Origin: Bugula neritina
Taxonomy: Eukaryota; Bryozoa; Gymnolaemata; Cheilostomatida; Bugulidae
Direction of reading: 5' to 3'
DNA: 64,000 nt
NCBI GenBank assembly: GCA_964035545.1
Contig: OZ037767.1
Location: 31,915,628 to 31,979,627, forward strand
The translations under genes were made by a program, and so were the position numbers. Within the stretch, counting starts at the first letter, position 1. The number at the start of each line of letters is the position of its first letter. The notes under the pieces were generated by a model that did not search any database, was not told the DNA's origin, and saw only the letters and a program-made list of their open reading frames with translations. Of the stretch, positions 23,799 to 34,615 are shown in pieces.

Positions 23799-26713
23799 GT
23801 ATATATTATACTGTATGCAGAGTGTATATTGTACTGTATGCAGAGTATATATTGTACTGTATGCAGAGTATATATTATACTGTATGCAGAGTATATATTA
23901 TACTGTATGCAGAGTATATATTGTACTGTATGCAGAGTATATATTGTACTGTATGCAGAGTATATATTGTACTGTGTGCAGAGTATATATTGTACTGTAT
24001 GCAGAGTGTATATTGTACTGTATGCAGAGTGTATATTGTACTGTATGCAGAGTATATATTGTACTGTATGCAGAGTATATATTGTACTGTATGCAGAGTA
24101 TATATTGTACTGTATGCAGAGTGTATATTGTACTGTATGCAGAGTGTATATTATACTGTATGCAGAGTGTATATTGTACTGTATGCAGAGTGTATATTAT
24201 ACTCTATGCAGAGTGTATATTGTACTGTATGCAGAGTATATATTGTACTGTATGCAGAGTGTATATTGTACTGTATGCAGAGTGTATATTATACTGTATG
24301 CAGAGTGTATATTATACTGTATGCAGAGTGTATATTGTACTGTATGCAGAGTGTATATTGTACTGTATGCAGAGTGTATATTGTACTGTATGCAGAGTGT
24401 ATATTGTACTGTATGCAGAGTATATATTGTACTGTATGCAGAGTATATATTATACTCTATGCAGAGTGTATATTGTACTGTATGCAGGGTATATATTGTA
24501 CTGTATGCAGGGTATATATTGTACTGTATGCAGAGTGTATATTGTACTGTATGCAGAGTGTATATTGTACTGTATGCAGAGTGTATATTGTACTGTATGC
24601 AGAGTATATATTGTACTGTATGCAGAGTATATATTGTACTGTATGCAGAGTATATATTGTACTGTATGCAGAGTATACATTGTACTGTATGCAGAGTGTA
24701 TATTGTACTGTATGCAGAGTATATATTGTACTGTATGCAGGGTATATATTGTACTGTATGCAGAGTATATATTGTACTGTATGCAGAGTGTATATTGTAC
24801 TGTATGCAGGGTATATATTGTACTGTATGCAGGGTATATATTGTACTGTATGCAGAGTATATATTGTACTGTATGCAGAGTATATATTGTACTGTATGCA
24901 GAGTATATATTGTACTGTATGCAGAGTGTATATTGTACTGTATGCAGAGTGTATATTGTACTGTATGCAGAGTATATATTGTACTGTATGCAGAGTATAT
25001 ATTGTACTGTATGCAGAGTGTATATTGTACTGTATGCAGAGTGTATATTGTACTGTATGCAGAGTGTATATTATACTGTATGCAGAGTGTATGTTGTACT
25101 GTATGCAGAGTGTATATTGTACTGTATGCAGAGTATATATTGTACTGTATGCAGAGTATATATTGTACTGTATGCAGAGTATATATTGTACTGTATGCAG
25201 AGTGTATATTGTACTGTATGCAGAGTGTATATTGTACTGTATGCAGAGTGTATATTATACTGTATGCAGAGTATATATTGTACTGTATGCAGAGTGTATG
25301 TTATACTGTATGCAGAGTGTATGTTGTACTGTATGCAGAGTGTATATTGTACTGTATGCAGGGTATATATTGTACTGTATGCAGAGTATATATTGTACTG
25401 TATGCAGAGTGTATATTGTACTGTATGCAGAGTGTATATTGTACTGTATGCAGAGTATACATTGTACTGTATGCAGAGTGTATATTGTACTGTATGCAGA
25501 GTATATATTGTACTGTATGCAGGGTATATATTGTACTGTATGCAGAGTATATATTGTACTGTATGCAGAGTGTATATTGTACTGTATGCAGAGTATATAT
25601 TGTACTGTATGCAGGGTATATATTGTACTGTATGCAGAGTATATATTGTACTGTATGCAGAGTATATATTGTACTGTATGCAGAGTATATATTGTACTGT
25701 ATGCAGAGTATATATTGTACTGTATGCAGAGTGTATATTGTACTGTATGCAGAGTATATATTGTACTGTAAGCAGAGTATATATTGTACTGTATGCAGAG
25801 TATATATTGTACTGTATGCAGAGTGTATATTGTACTGTATGCAGAGTGTATATTATACTGTATGCAGAGTGTATGTTGTACTGTATGCAGAGTGTATATT
25901 GTACTGTATGCAGAGTATATATTGTACTGTATGCAGAGTATATATTGTACTGTATGCAGAGTATATATTATACTGTATGCAGAGTGTATATTGTACTGTA
26001 TGCAGAGTATATATTGTACTGTATGCAGAGTGTATATTATACTGTATGCAGAGTATATATTGTACTGTATGCAGAGTATATATTATACTGTATGCAGAGT
26101 GTATGTTGTACTGTATGCAGAGTGTATATTGTACTGTATGCAGGGTATATATTGTACTGTATGCAGAGTATATATTGTACTGTATGCAGAGTGTATATTG
26201 TACTGTATGCAGAGTGTATATTGTACTGTATGCAGAGTATATATTGTACTGTATGCAGAGTATATATTGTACTGTATGCAGAGTATATATTGTACTGTAT
26301 GCAGAGTGTATATTGTACTGTATGCAGAGTGTATATTATACTGTATGCAGAGTGTATATTATACTGTATGCAGAGTGTATATTGTACTGTATGCAGAGTG
26401 TATATTGTACTGTATGCAGAGTGTATATTGTACTGTATGCAGAGTATATATTGTACTGTATGCAGAGTATATATTATACTCTATGCAGAGTGTATATTGT
26501 ACTGTATGCAGAGTATATATTGTACTGTATGCAGGGTATATATTGTACTGTATGCAGAGTATATATTGTACTGTATGCAGAGTATATATTATACTGTATG
26601 CAGAGTGTATATTGTACTGTATGCAGAGTATATATTGTACTGTATGCAGAGTGTATATTATACTGTATGCAGAGTATATATTGTACTGTATGCAGAGTAT
26701 ATATTATACTGTA
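23799..26713. repeat. 21-bp satellite, left block, about 139 copies
   Basis: The unit is gtatattgtactgtatgcag plus one base (a or g). Variants at four or five positions (tgtata/tatata, tgtact/tatact, agagt/agggt) are shuffled along the array. Because 21 is a multiple of three and the unit has no plus-strand stop, all three plus frames stay open for hundreds of codons. These are not genes. Confidence 0.97.
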
Positions 26714-27496
26714 TGTAACTGCCCTCCTAGTTTGCTATGAAAGTTCCATACGGGTGTATGTTTTAGTGTAGATAGTTTATTGATTTACACTGTTCACACC
26801 ATTTACACCTTTTACACCGTGAAACTACAATTTTCACAAAACAAAATGATTAAAATATGATAGAATAAGAGCAAATTAAACACAGAAAAGTACATAAAAG
26901 AATTTGATAAATTGCTTGTTTTATAATTATTAAAATATTCAAAGTAACAGTATAAATCAACAAAGTTATAATATATAAAAGCATACCTCTTTCACCCTTT
27001 CTAGGAGAGAGTTAGTAGTATAAAGAAAGCAACATTTTATACCGTGTGTTTGTAAAAACAGCTATAATATTATGTGAGAGTAGATGAGAATGGAACCTTG
27101 ACGCTTGAGGGTTCTTACGATAATGTCCTGGCTAAATGTATTTTAACTGTTTTTGTCGGCATGTGTAAAGCTAGTGCACTCAGTTTCTTAGTCATGGTTT
27201 TTTGAGTGCAGCCAGTGCAAAATAAAACTTGCAATGCACCGAGTGATACTAAAATGGTCTTGAAGATAAAAAAAAACAGTGACAAACAAGTGCTAAAGAG
27301 TACACTAAGGATGGGTGATTCATCGCTGTTGGAATATGTGACAACACAAACGCAGTGTGGCAATGTCGGTAAATGCTAAATTGCTAATTGATATATATTA
27401 TGACAGTTATGAACAAATTGACAGCAGAGTGTCAGTAAGCAAACTAAATAAAACCAAATTTATGAAATTTTACTATTTATTATAAAGGACACTACA
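26714..27496 (-). repeat. LTR (3' LTR in element orientation)
   Basis: 783 bp, bounded by TG..CA and apparently identical to 30037-30819. Contains an 82-codon minus-strand frame duplicated in the other LTR, which has no coding signature. Confidence 0.9.
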
Positions 27497-27570
27497 CTCC
27501 CACCTAAAATTTCAGAAATTTTTCAGCAAAGTTTTACTCGTTATCCTTTAAATACATATGTATATATTTT

Positions 27571-29300
27571 TTAGTTTTCAATTAGTGTCACCAGCTTTGA
27601 GACAGGGCGGTGTAGGTACTTTTTGGAGTTCACAGGCTGGTTTCTATTACCAATTAAAATTTTGGCTGATCGGACTCTACCGTCTTTTGATTTTATACAT
27701 TCTACCACCTTTCCCATAGACCACTCATTTCTATTACCATTGTCATCCACAATAATCACTATGTTTCCGGTCTTCATTTCTCGGCCTGTTTGATTCACCC
27801 ATTTCTGGCGAGATTGGAGATAGCACAAATACTCAGTGCGCCAGCGCTGCCAGAAGTTATTTGCCAGATGCTGCACAGCACGCCAGCGCTTGCGGCTGTA
27901 AATATCACTGTCGGTGAATTCAGATGGAGGTGAAAGAATGATGTCTGACTTCATAGTCAGCAGGAGATTTGGAGTGAGAGGATGATGTTCTTCAGTGACT
28001 GTGGAAAGGGGCCTCGAATTTATGATAGCCATAACCTCATACATGAGGGTTCGGAGGTTACTGGTGTCGAGTCTTCCGGCATGTTTTCTCAGAACGTGCT
28101 GAAGTATGCTTCTAGCTGAACGGATCATCCTTTCCCAGACGCCACCCATGTGACTGGCTGCAGGCGGGTTTAGCTTAAACTCCAGGACACCTTTCTCAGT
28201 TAGTTCAGGAATAGCGCCAATGAAGTTGGTACCCTGGTCACACCAGATTTCTCTAATGGGGCCGCGAATAGCAATTACGTTGCGAATGGCATTTATGAAG
28301 GAAGAAGTAGTCATGTCATCGAGTAGCTCGATGTGGACCGCTCGACTGGCCAAGCAAGTGACCATTAGACCATAACGTTTCAGTTCAGTGCGTCTATCCT
28401 TGACTTGGAAGGGGCCAAAACAGTCGACTCCACAATAAGTGAAAGGGGGTGACTCTGTAACTCTTTCTGCAGGAAGTGAAGACATATTTGGAATGATTGG
28501 CTTACCGCGATCACGACGGCAGTCCACACAATGATAGATGAGAGAGGTAACTAGCTGTCTAGCACCTATGACCCAATAACCAGCTGATCTCATTTGAGCT
28601 AGGGTCATTCCACGACCTTGATGCTTAGCCTGGTTATGGAAGTGCTGAAGAAGAAGTTGGGTAAAATGTCCGGCCTTGGGAAGGATGATTGGGTGTTTGT
28701 TTGAGAACTCAATGAATGCGCTATGATCGAGTCTACCTCCAACTCTCATGATACCCTTTGAATCAAGGAATGGGCTGAGATTGAAGATAGGGCTGCTTTG
28801 ACTGATTTTCTTGCCATCTTTCAGGCATTGAGCTTCAGGAAGATGCTCCTGTTGTGCAGATTTGATGATGTATGATTCAGAGGCAGATTTTATATCATAA
28901 GAAGTGCTTTTCATGTGCTTAGAGCGTGCTTTCTGAATGAATAGTCCTGTCACTTTGACAGCTGTCGTCCAGGAGGAAAAGCGATGGAGCAAATGATAAA
29001 GTGTTGGATGGGTGGAGGTATCATGGGTTGAAGTAACAAGTGACTTGACCTCTTTGTCATCATTTCTAACTTGTGGGGTTGGCTGCTCAGGGATTACTAT
29101 CGGTTCATTCCAGAGAAAATCTGGTCCCGTGAACCAGTTGGATTTGTTTAGCTGATCAATGGTCAGACCTCTTGAGGCATGGTCAGCAGGGTTCTGGTCT
29201 GTTGGTACTGTCACAAAGCGCACAATAAATTCAAAGATAGCACGCGTAACCACAGTAGGCAAGGAAAATCGTAGTGCGTTGACTGTTAAATTATTGCTTT
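27571..29300 (-). pseudogene. BEL/Pao pol fragment: RNase H end, integrase, DUF5641-type C-terminus
   Basis: An uninterrupted minus-strand frame of over 560 codons (extending upstream to a TAA near 29310) ends 74 bases before the 3' LTR. In order: NPADHASRG (end of the BEL/Pao RNase H region); a zinc-binding segment with the H..H / C..C pattern (HFHNQAKHQGRG ... CVDCRRDRG); and an integrase core with the acidic triad in the contexts CGVDCFGPF, IWCDQGTNF and GGVWERMIRS. The C-terminal domain typical of BEL/Pao integrases follows (RKRWRAVQHLANNFWQRW). The frame has no usable native start, and the upstream protease and reverse transcriptase are absent. It is a truncated pol, probably unable to transpose without a helper, although the integrase itself is unbroken. 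Confidence 0.88.
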
Positions 29301-29562
29301 GACCTAGTTATTGCCCGGAATGTAAACGCAGCACGCTGTGTTGTCACTATTACAACAGCGATGTTACAGTAATAAAGAGATAGAACAAATGAAAATAAAG
29401 ATGCTCACTAATAGTAATTGTGATATGTGAATGAAAAGTTATAATTAGCTTGAGAGCTATGTAAAATTTGGTAGCTATGTAGTACAAGAAGTAAATTGTG
29501 GTTAACTAGGACAATGTGTCAGTTGGGTAAAAACTTATACAGTATAGATATAATTAAACTTA

Positions 29563-29829
29563 TCACTCTGGAGTCTTGTTGGCTGCTGGCTCTGGCTCTT
29601 GGCTCTGGCTTTGTAGCTCTGGCTCTTGGCTGACTGGCGCTGGCTCGGTACGACTGTATAGGCTGATAGTTTGGCTATCGTTCGACTGCTGGTCAGTTTT
29701 CCCCGGAGACTGTATGCCTGATTTGGGTGAATTGTGGGTTGAGTTGTTTAACTTGGGTTTGGTGTGCTTGTGCTTATCGTAAGTGATGAATGAGAATTTA
29801 CTCTGTGCATGAGGATAGAAGCATTTCAC
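29563..29829 (-). pseudogene. Possible gag N-terminal remnant of the BEL/Pao element
   Basis: An 88-codon frame rich in S, P, Q, E and K, ending in SQEPE-type repeats, lies where gag would begin in the element. It has no zinc knuckle. The assignment is by position only. Confidence 0.35.
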
Positions 29830-30036
29830 ATTAGAGTATTACGTGCTGTTTTGGATTAAAGTTGTGGGAGCTTGATGTAGAGTGGAAAATCAAGGTTCAA
29901 TCATTTGAGTGTAAGTAGGTTACAGTTTCGCTTGTCAGCAGCAAGTGGGAAGTTTACTTGCTGTCTTAGGTTAAAGTTCCACTTCGTGAGAGCTAAGAGT
30001 CTAACACTTGTCAAAGGCAAGTGGGAAGAGTTTCAC

Positions 30037-30819
30037 TGTAACTGCCCTCCTAGTTTGCTATGAAAGTTCCATACGGGTGTATGTTTTAGTGTAGATAGTT
30101 TATTGATTTACACTGTTCACACCATTTACACCTTTTACACCGTGAAACTACAATTTTCACAAAACAAAATGATTAAAATATGATAGAATAAGAGCAAATT
30201 AAACACAGAAAAGTACATAAAAGAATTTGATAAATTGCTTGTTTTATAATTATTAAAATATTCAAAGTAACAGTATAAATCAACAAAGTTATAATATATA
30301 AAAGCATACCTCTTTCACCCTTTCTAGGAGAGAGTTAGTAGTATAAAGAAAGCAACATTTTATACCGTGTGTTTGTAAAAACAGCTATAATATTATGTGA
30401 GAGTAGATGAGAATGGAACCTTGACGCTTGAGGGTTCTTACGATAATGTCCTGGCTAAATGTATTTTAACTGTTTTTGTCGGCATGTGTAAAGCTAGTGC
30501 ACTCAGTTTCTTAGTCATGGTTTTTTGAGTGCAGCCAGTGCAAAATAAAACTTGCAATGCACCGAGTGATACTAAAATGGTCTTGAAGATAAAAAAAAAC
30601 AGTGACAAACAAGTGCTAAAGAGTACACTAAGGATGGGTGATTCATCGCTGTTGGAATATGTGACAACACAAACGCAGTGTGGCAATGTCGGTAAATGCT
30701 AAATTGCTAATTGATATATATTATGACAGTTATGAACAAATTGACAGCAGAGTGTCAGTAAGCAAACTAAATAAAACCAAATTTATGAAATTTTACTATT
30801 TATTATAAAGGACACTACA
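30037..30819 (-). repeat. LTR (5' LTR in element orientation)
   Basis: 783 bp, apparently identical to 26714-27496. The satellite resumes directly after it at 30820. Confidence 0.9.
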
Positions 30820-32478
30820 CTGTATGCAGAGTGTATGTTGTACTGTATGCAGAGTGTATATTGTACTGTATGCAGGGTATATATTGTACTGTATGCAGAG
30901 TATATATTGTACTGTATGCAGAGTGTATATTGTACTGTATGCAGAGTGTATATTGTACTGTATGCAGAGTATATATTGTACTGTATGCAGAGTATATATT
31001 GTACTGTATGCAGAGTATATATTGTACTGTATGCAGAGTGTATATTGTACTGTATGCAGAGTGTATATTATACTGTATGCAGAGTGTATATTATACTGTA
31101 TGCAGAGTGTATATTGTACTGTATGCAGAGTGTATATTGTACTGTATGCAGAGTGTATATTGTACTGTATGCAGAGTATATATTGTACTGTATGCAGAGT
31201 ATATATTATACTCTATGCAGAGTGTATATTGTACTGTATGCAGAGTATATATTGTACTGTATGCAGGGTATATATTGTACTGTATGCAGAGTATATATTG
31301 TACTGTATGCAGAGTGTATATTGTACTGTATGCAGAGTGTATATTGTACTGTATGCAGAGTATATATTGTACTGTATGCAGAGTATATATTGTACTGTAT
31401 GCAGAGTATATATTGTACTGTATGCAGAGTATACATTGTACTGTATGCAGAGTGTATATTGTACTGTATGCAGAGTATATATTGTACTGTATGCAGGGTA
31501 TATATTGTACTGTATGCAGAGTATATATTGTACTGTATGCAGAGTGTATATTGTACTGTATGCAGAGTATATATTGTACTGTATGCAGGGTATATATTGT
31601 ACTGTATGCAGAGTATATATTGTACTGTATGCAGAGTATATATTGTACTGTATGCAGAGTATATATTGTACTGTATGCAGAGTATATATTGTACTGTATG
31701 CAGAGTGTATATTGTACTGTATGCAGAGTATATATTGTACTGTATGCAGAGTATATATTGTACTGTATGCAGAGTATATATTGTACTGTATGCAGAGTGT
31801 ATATTGTACTGTATGCAGAGTATATATTATACTGTATGCAGAGTGTATGTTGTACTGTATGCAGAGTGTATATTGTACTGTATGCAGAGTGTATATTGTA
31901 CTGTATGCAGAGTATATATTATACTGTATGCAGAGTGTATATTGTACTGTATGCAGAGTATATATTGTACTGTATGCAGAGTGTATATTATACTGTATGC
32001 AGAGTATATATTGTACTGTATGCAGAGTATATATTATACTGTATGCAGAGTGTATGTTGTACTGTATGCAGAGTGTATATTGTACTGTATGCAGAGTATA
32101 TATTGTACTGTATGCAGAGTATATATTGTACTGTATGCAGAGTATATATTATACTGTATGCAGAGTGTATATTGTACTGTATGCAGAGTATATATTGTAC
32201 TGTATGCAGAGTGTATATTATACTGTATGCAGAGTATATATTGTACTGTATGCAGAGTATATATTATACTGTATGCAGAGTGTATGTTGTACTGTATGCA
32301 GAGTATATATTGTACTGTATGCAGAGTATATATTGTACTGTATGCAGAGTATATATTGTACTGTATGCAGAGTATATATTATACTGTATGCAGAGTGTAT
32401 ATTGTACTGTATGCAGAGTATATATTGTACTGTATGCAGAGTTTATATTGTACTGTATGCAGAGTGTATGTTGTACTA
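30820..32478. repeat. 21-bp satellite, right block, about 79 copies
   Basis: Same unit as the left block. The order of variant units just right of the LTR (starting 30825) repeats the order found from about 26095 in the left block for several hundred bases. This indicates a higher-order repeat or segmental duplication around the insertion. Confidence 0.95.
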
Positions 32479-32654
32479 GTATCACATGTACATCAAGTAA
32501 TATGACCTATTACATATTATAGTTCATATCATAGCTACAGATTTAGTGAGCGCATTATGAACTTTTATTTTATTAGTAAACAATAATTCATATGTTACAT
32601 TAGTAAACTGAGTAGGACACAAGACAGTAGCAGCTGCAGAGACAGCTAGTTATA

Positions 32655-32775
32655 CACAGGTAGTTATACACAGGCAGCTATACACAGGCAGTTATACACA
32701 GGTAGTTATACACAGGCAGCTTATACACAGGTAGCTATACCCAGGCAGCTTATACACAGGTAGCTATATACAGGC
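32655..32775. repeat. ~15-bp repeat, ttatacacaggtag
   Basis: Eight to nine copies of ttatacacaggcagc/tagc right of the satellite. Confidence 0.85.
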
Positions 32776-33000
32776 AGCTGGAGAGAAAGACTGCTCTGAT
32801 TGGGTATAAGACTGCAGAGTACAATGATATGTCTTACCGTAATACACTTGTAAACACATTGAGTAGAGTTGAATGCTTCAGAGAGAAGGTATTATAACTG
32901 TTCAATGGAATGATCATACGAACACACAATAGGGACCTGAGCAATTATTCAATGTGACAATGAAAGAGCTGACTATGGGTTAGAGCTGATAGCTTGTAAC

Positions 33001-33078
33001 TAGGCTTGATATACAGGTGGCAGCAGGTGTTAGTGAGCAGCAACATGGCGGTGACAGGGTAGCTGCTACTGCCTGCAG
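33001..33078 (+). other. Possible 5' UTR exon of the death-domain gene
   Basis: A strong donor (CTGCAG followed by GTGAGT) at 33079 closes a short segment with a five-codon upstream frame (ATG at 33045, TAG at 33060). The first coding exon needs an upstream partner because its acceptor lies only seven bases before the ATG. The start of this exon is undefined. Confidence 0.35.
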
Positions 33079-33364
33079 GTGAGTAGTAATTAATATGATA
33101 GTACAACACTACATAATATTATATAATATGATATAATGTAATAAAATATGATATAATATGATAAAGCAATATTATATAAATAACATAATATGCTAACATT
33201 TTAGTATATTATGCAATACAATGATGATATAATGGGATATACCTATAGTATAATAGGCTATATTATAGTATAATATTATATAATAAAATAAAGTAGAAAA
33301 TAATATGATGTGATATAGAACATAACATAATATAATATAATATAATATAGTATCATGTTGGTAT

Positions 33365-33665
33365 AGTAAATTACTTGAGTATCAGTAGTATCCTATATTG
33401 TGAGTACTATATTACAGTATTAGTATCAGTAGTATCCTATATTGTGAGTACTATATTACAGTGTTAGTATCAGTAGTATTCTATATTGTGAGTACTATAT
33501 TACAGTGTTAGTATCAGTAGTATTCTATATTGTGAGTACTATATTACAGTATTAGTATCAGTAGTATTCTATATTGTGAGTACTATGTTACAGTATTACT
33601 ATCAGTAGTATCCTATATTGTGAGTACTATATTACAGTATTAGTATCAACAGTATTCTATATTAT
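33365..33665. repeat. ~53-bp tandem repeat
   Basis: About six copies of a unit built on gtatcagtagtattctata followed by ttgtgagtactatattacag. Each copy contains GTGAGTA (donor-like) and ATTACAG (acceptor-like). Confidence 0.9.
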
Positions 33666-34239
33666 GTTATTGACGACAAACAAACGTTTATTGATTTCAG
33701 GTAATTAGTTTTTGCTAACGTATTGACATTTTCGTAATAAAGTAAAACTTGAAACATATTATTTCAGATTTGTATAGCTGAGGTGATAAACTGATGCCTT
33801 CTGCTGTGACATCACTGTGAATTTGCTGACCGCTATTACGCGATAATAGTAGGTATATTATTGCAGGTGATAGTATAATATTACAGGTGATGTACTGCAG
33901 TAATCTATTTACAACAGGAATCTTTACTTGAGAAGGGATGAAACCCAACAGCGACTGACCAACTAACATTAAAACAAAAAGTGAGTTGCATTATAATATA
34001 CTATATATAATATATTATAATATATTATATATAATACATTATAATATAACATATTATATATTATAGTATATTATAAAATATTGTAATATACTATATAATA
34101 TGATATATTATATTTGATATATTATAATATAATACATTAAATTTTAAAATTGCTGTAAGAGTTGTTTGGGTGATGTACTACGTGCAGGGTGATTGCATGT
34201 GAAGTGAAAGCAGTTCCACTCTAATAGTAATATACTGCC

Positions 34240-34608
34240 CACTCAGTGCTGCTTCTATCTCACACAGGTCCACTCAGTGCTGCTACTATCTTATACAGGT
34301 CCACTCAGTGCTACTTCTATCTTACACAGGTCCACTCAGTGCTGCTTCTATCTTACACAGGTTTACTCAGTGCTGCTTCTATCTTACACAGGTTTACTCA
34401 GTGCTGCTTCTATCTCACACCGGTCCACACAGTGCTGCTTCTATCTCACACAGGTCCACTCAGTGCTGCTTCTATCTCACACAGGTCCACTCAGTGCTGC
34501 TTCTATCTCATACAGGTCCAGTCAGTGCTGCTTCTATCTCATACAGGTTTACTCAGTGCTGCTTCTATCTCATACAGGTTTACTCAGTGCTGCTTCTATC
34601 TTACACAG
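34240..34608 (+). repeat. 31-bp tandem array made of splice acceptors
   Basis: About twelve copies of gtccactcagtgctgcttct followed by atcttacacag. The last copy supplies the polypyrimidine tract and AG (34607-34608) of the first coding exon of the death-domain gene, and that exon itself begins GTCCACT like every unit. All copies are therefore equivalent 3' splice sites. Confidence 0.93.
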
Positions 34609-34615
34609 GTCCACT

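Larger units (their letters stand above)
26714..30819 (-). mobile_element. BEL/Pao LTR retrotransposon, internally deleted, inserted in the satellite
   Basis: Two 783-bp direct repeats (26714-27496 and 30037-30819) flank 2540 bp. Each LTR begins TGTAACTGCC and ends GACACTACA on the plus strand (TGTAGTGTC to CAGTTACA in the sense direction). I found no difference between them, which suggests a young insertion. The element points to the minus strand. A purine run (AGGTGGGAG) immediately precedes the sense 3' LTR at 27497, as expected of a polypurine tract. I could not identify a clear primer-binding site. The interior keeps only a gag-like fragment and the RNase H end plus integrase, so protease and reverse transcriptase are missing. 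The flanking 5 bp are ctgta on both sides, but every satellite unit contains ctgta, so this is weak evidence for a target duplication. Confidence 0.9.

Noticed and set aside
23771-26771. Reading frames of 666-993 codons (Cys/Tyr/Ile repeats)
   Set aside because: The 21-bp satellite has no stop in any plus frame, so all three frames stay open together. There is no codon signature and no start context.
26709-30824. 5-bp target duplication ctgta around the BEL/Pao element as proof of simple insertion
   Set aside because: Every 21-bp satellite unit contains ctgta, so the match is expected anyway and proves little.
30824-32522. Three overlapping plus frames of about 550 codons
   Set aside because: Same satellite artefact right of the LTR element.
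33715-33969. 84-codon minus-strand frame
   Set aside because: Lies in the presumed first intron of the death-domain gene, with no recognisable features.
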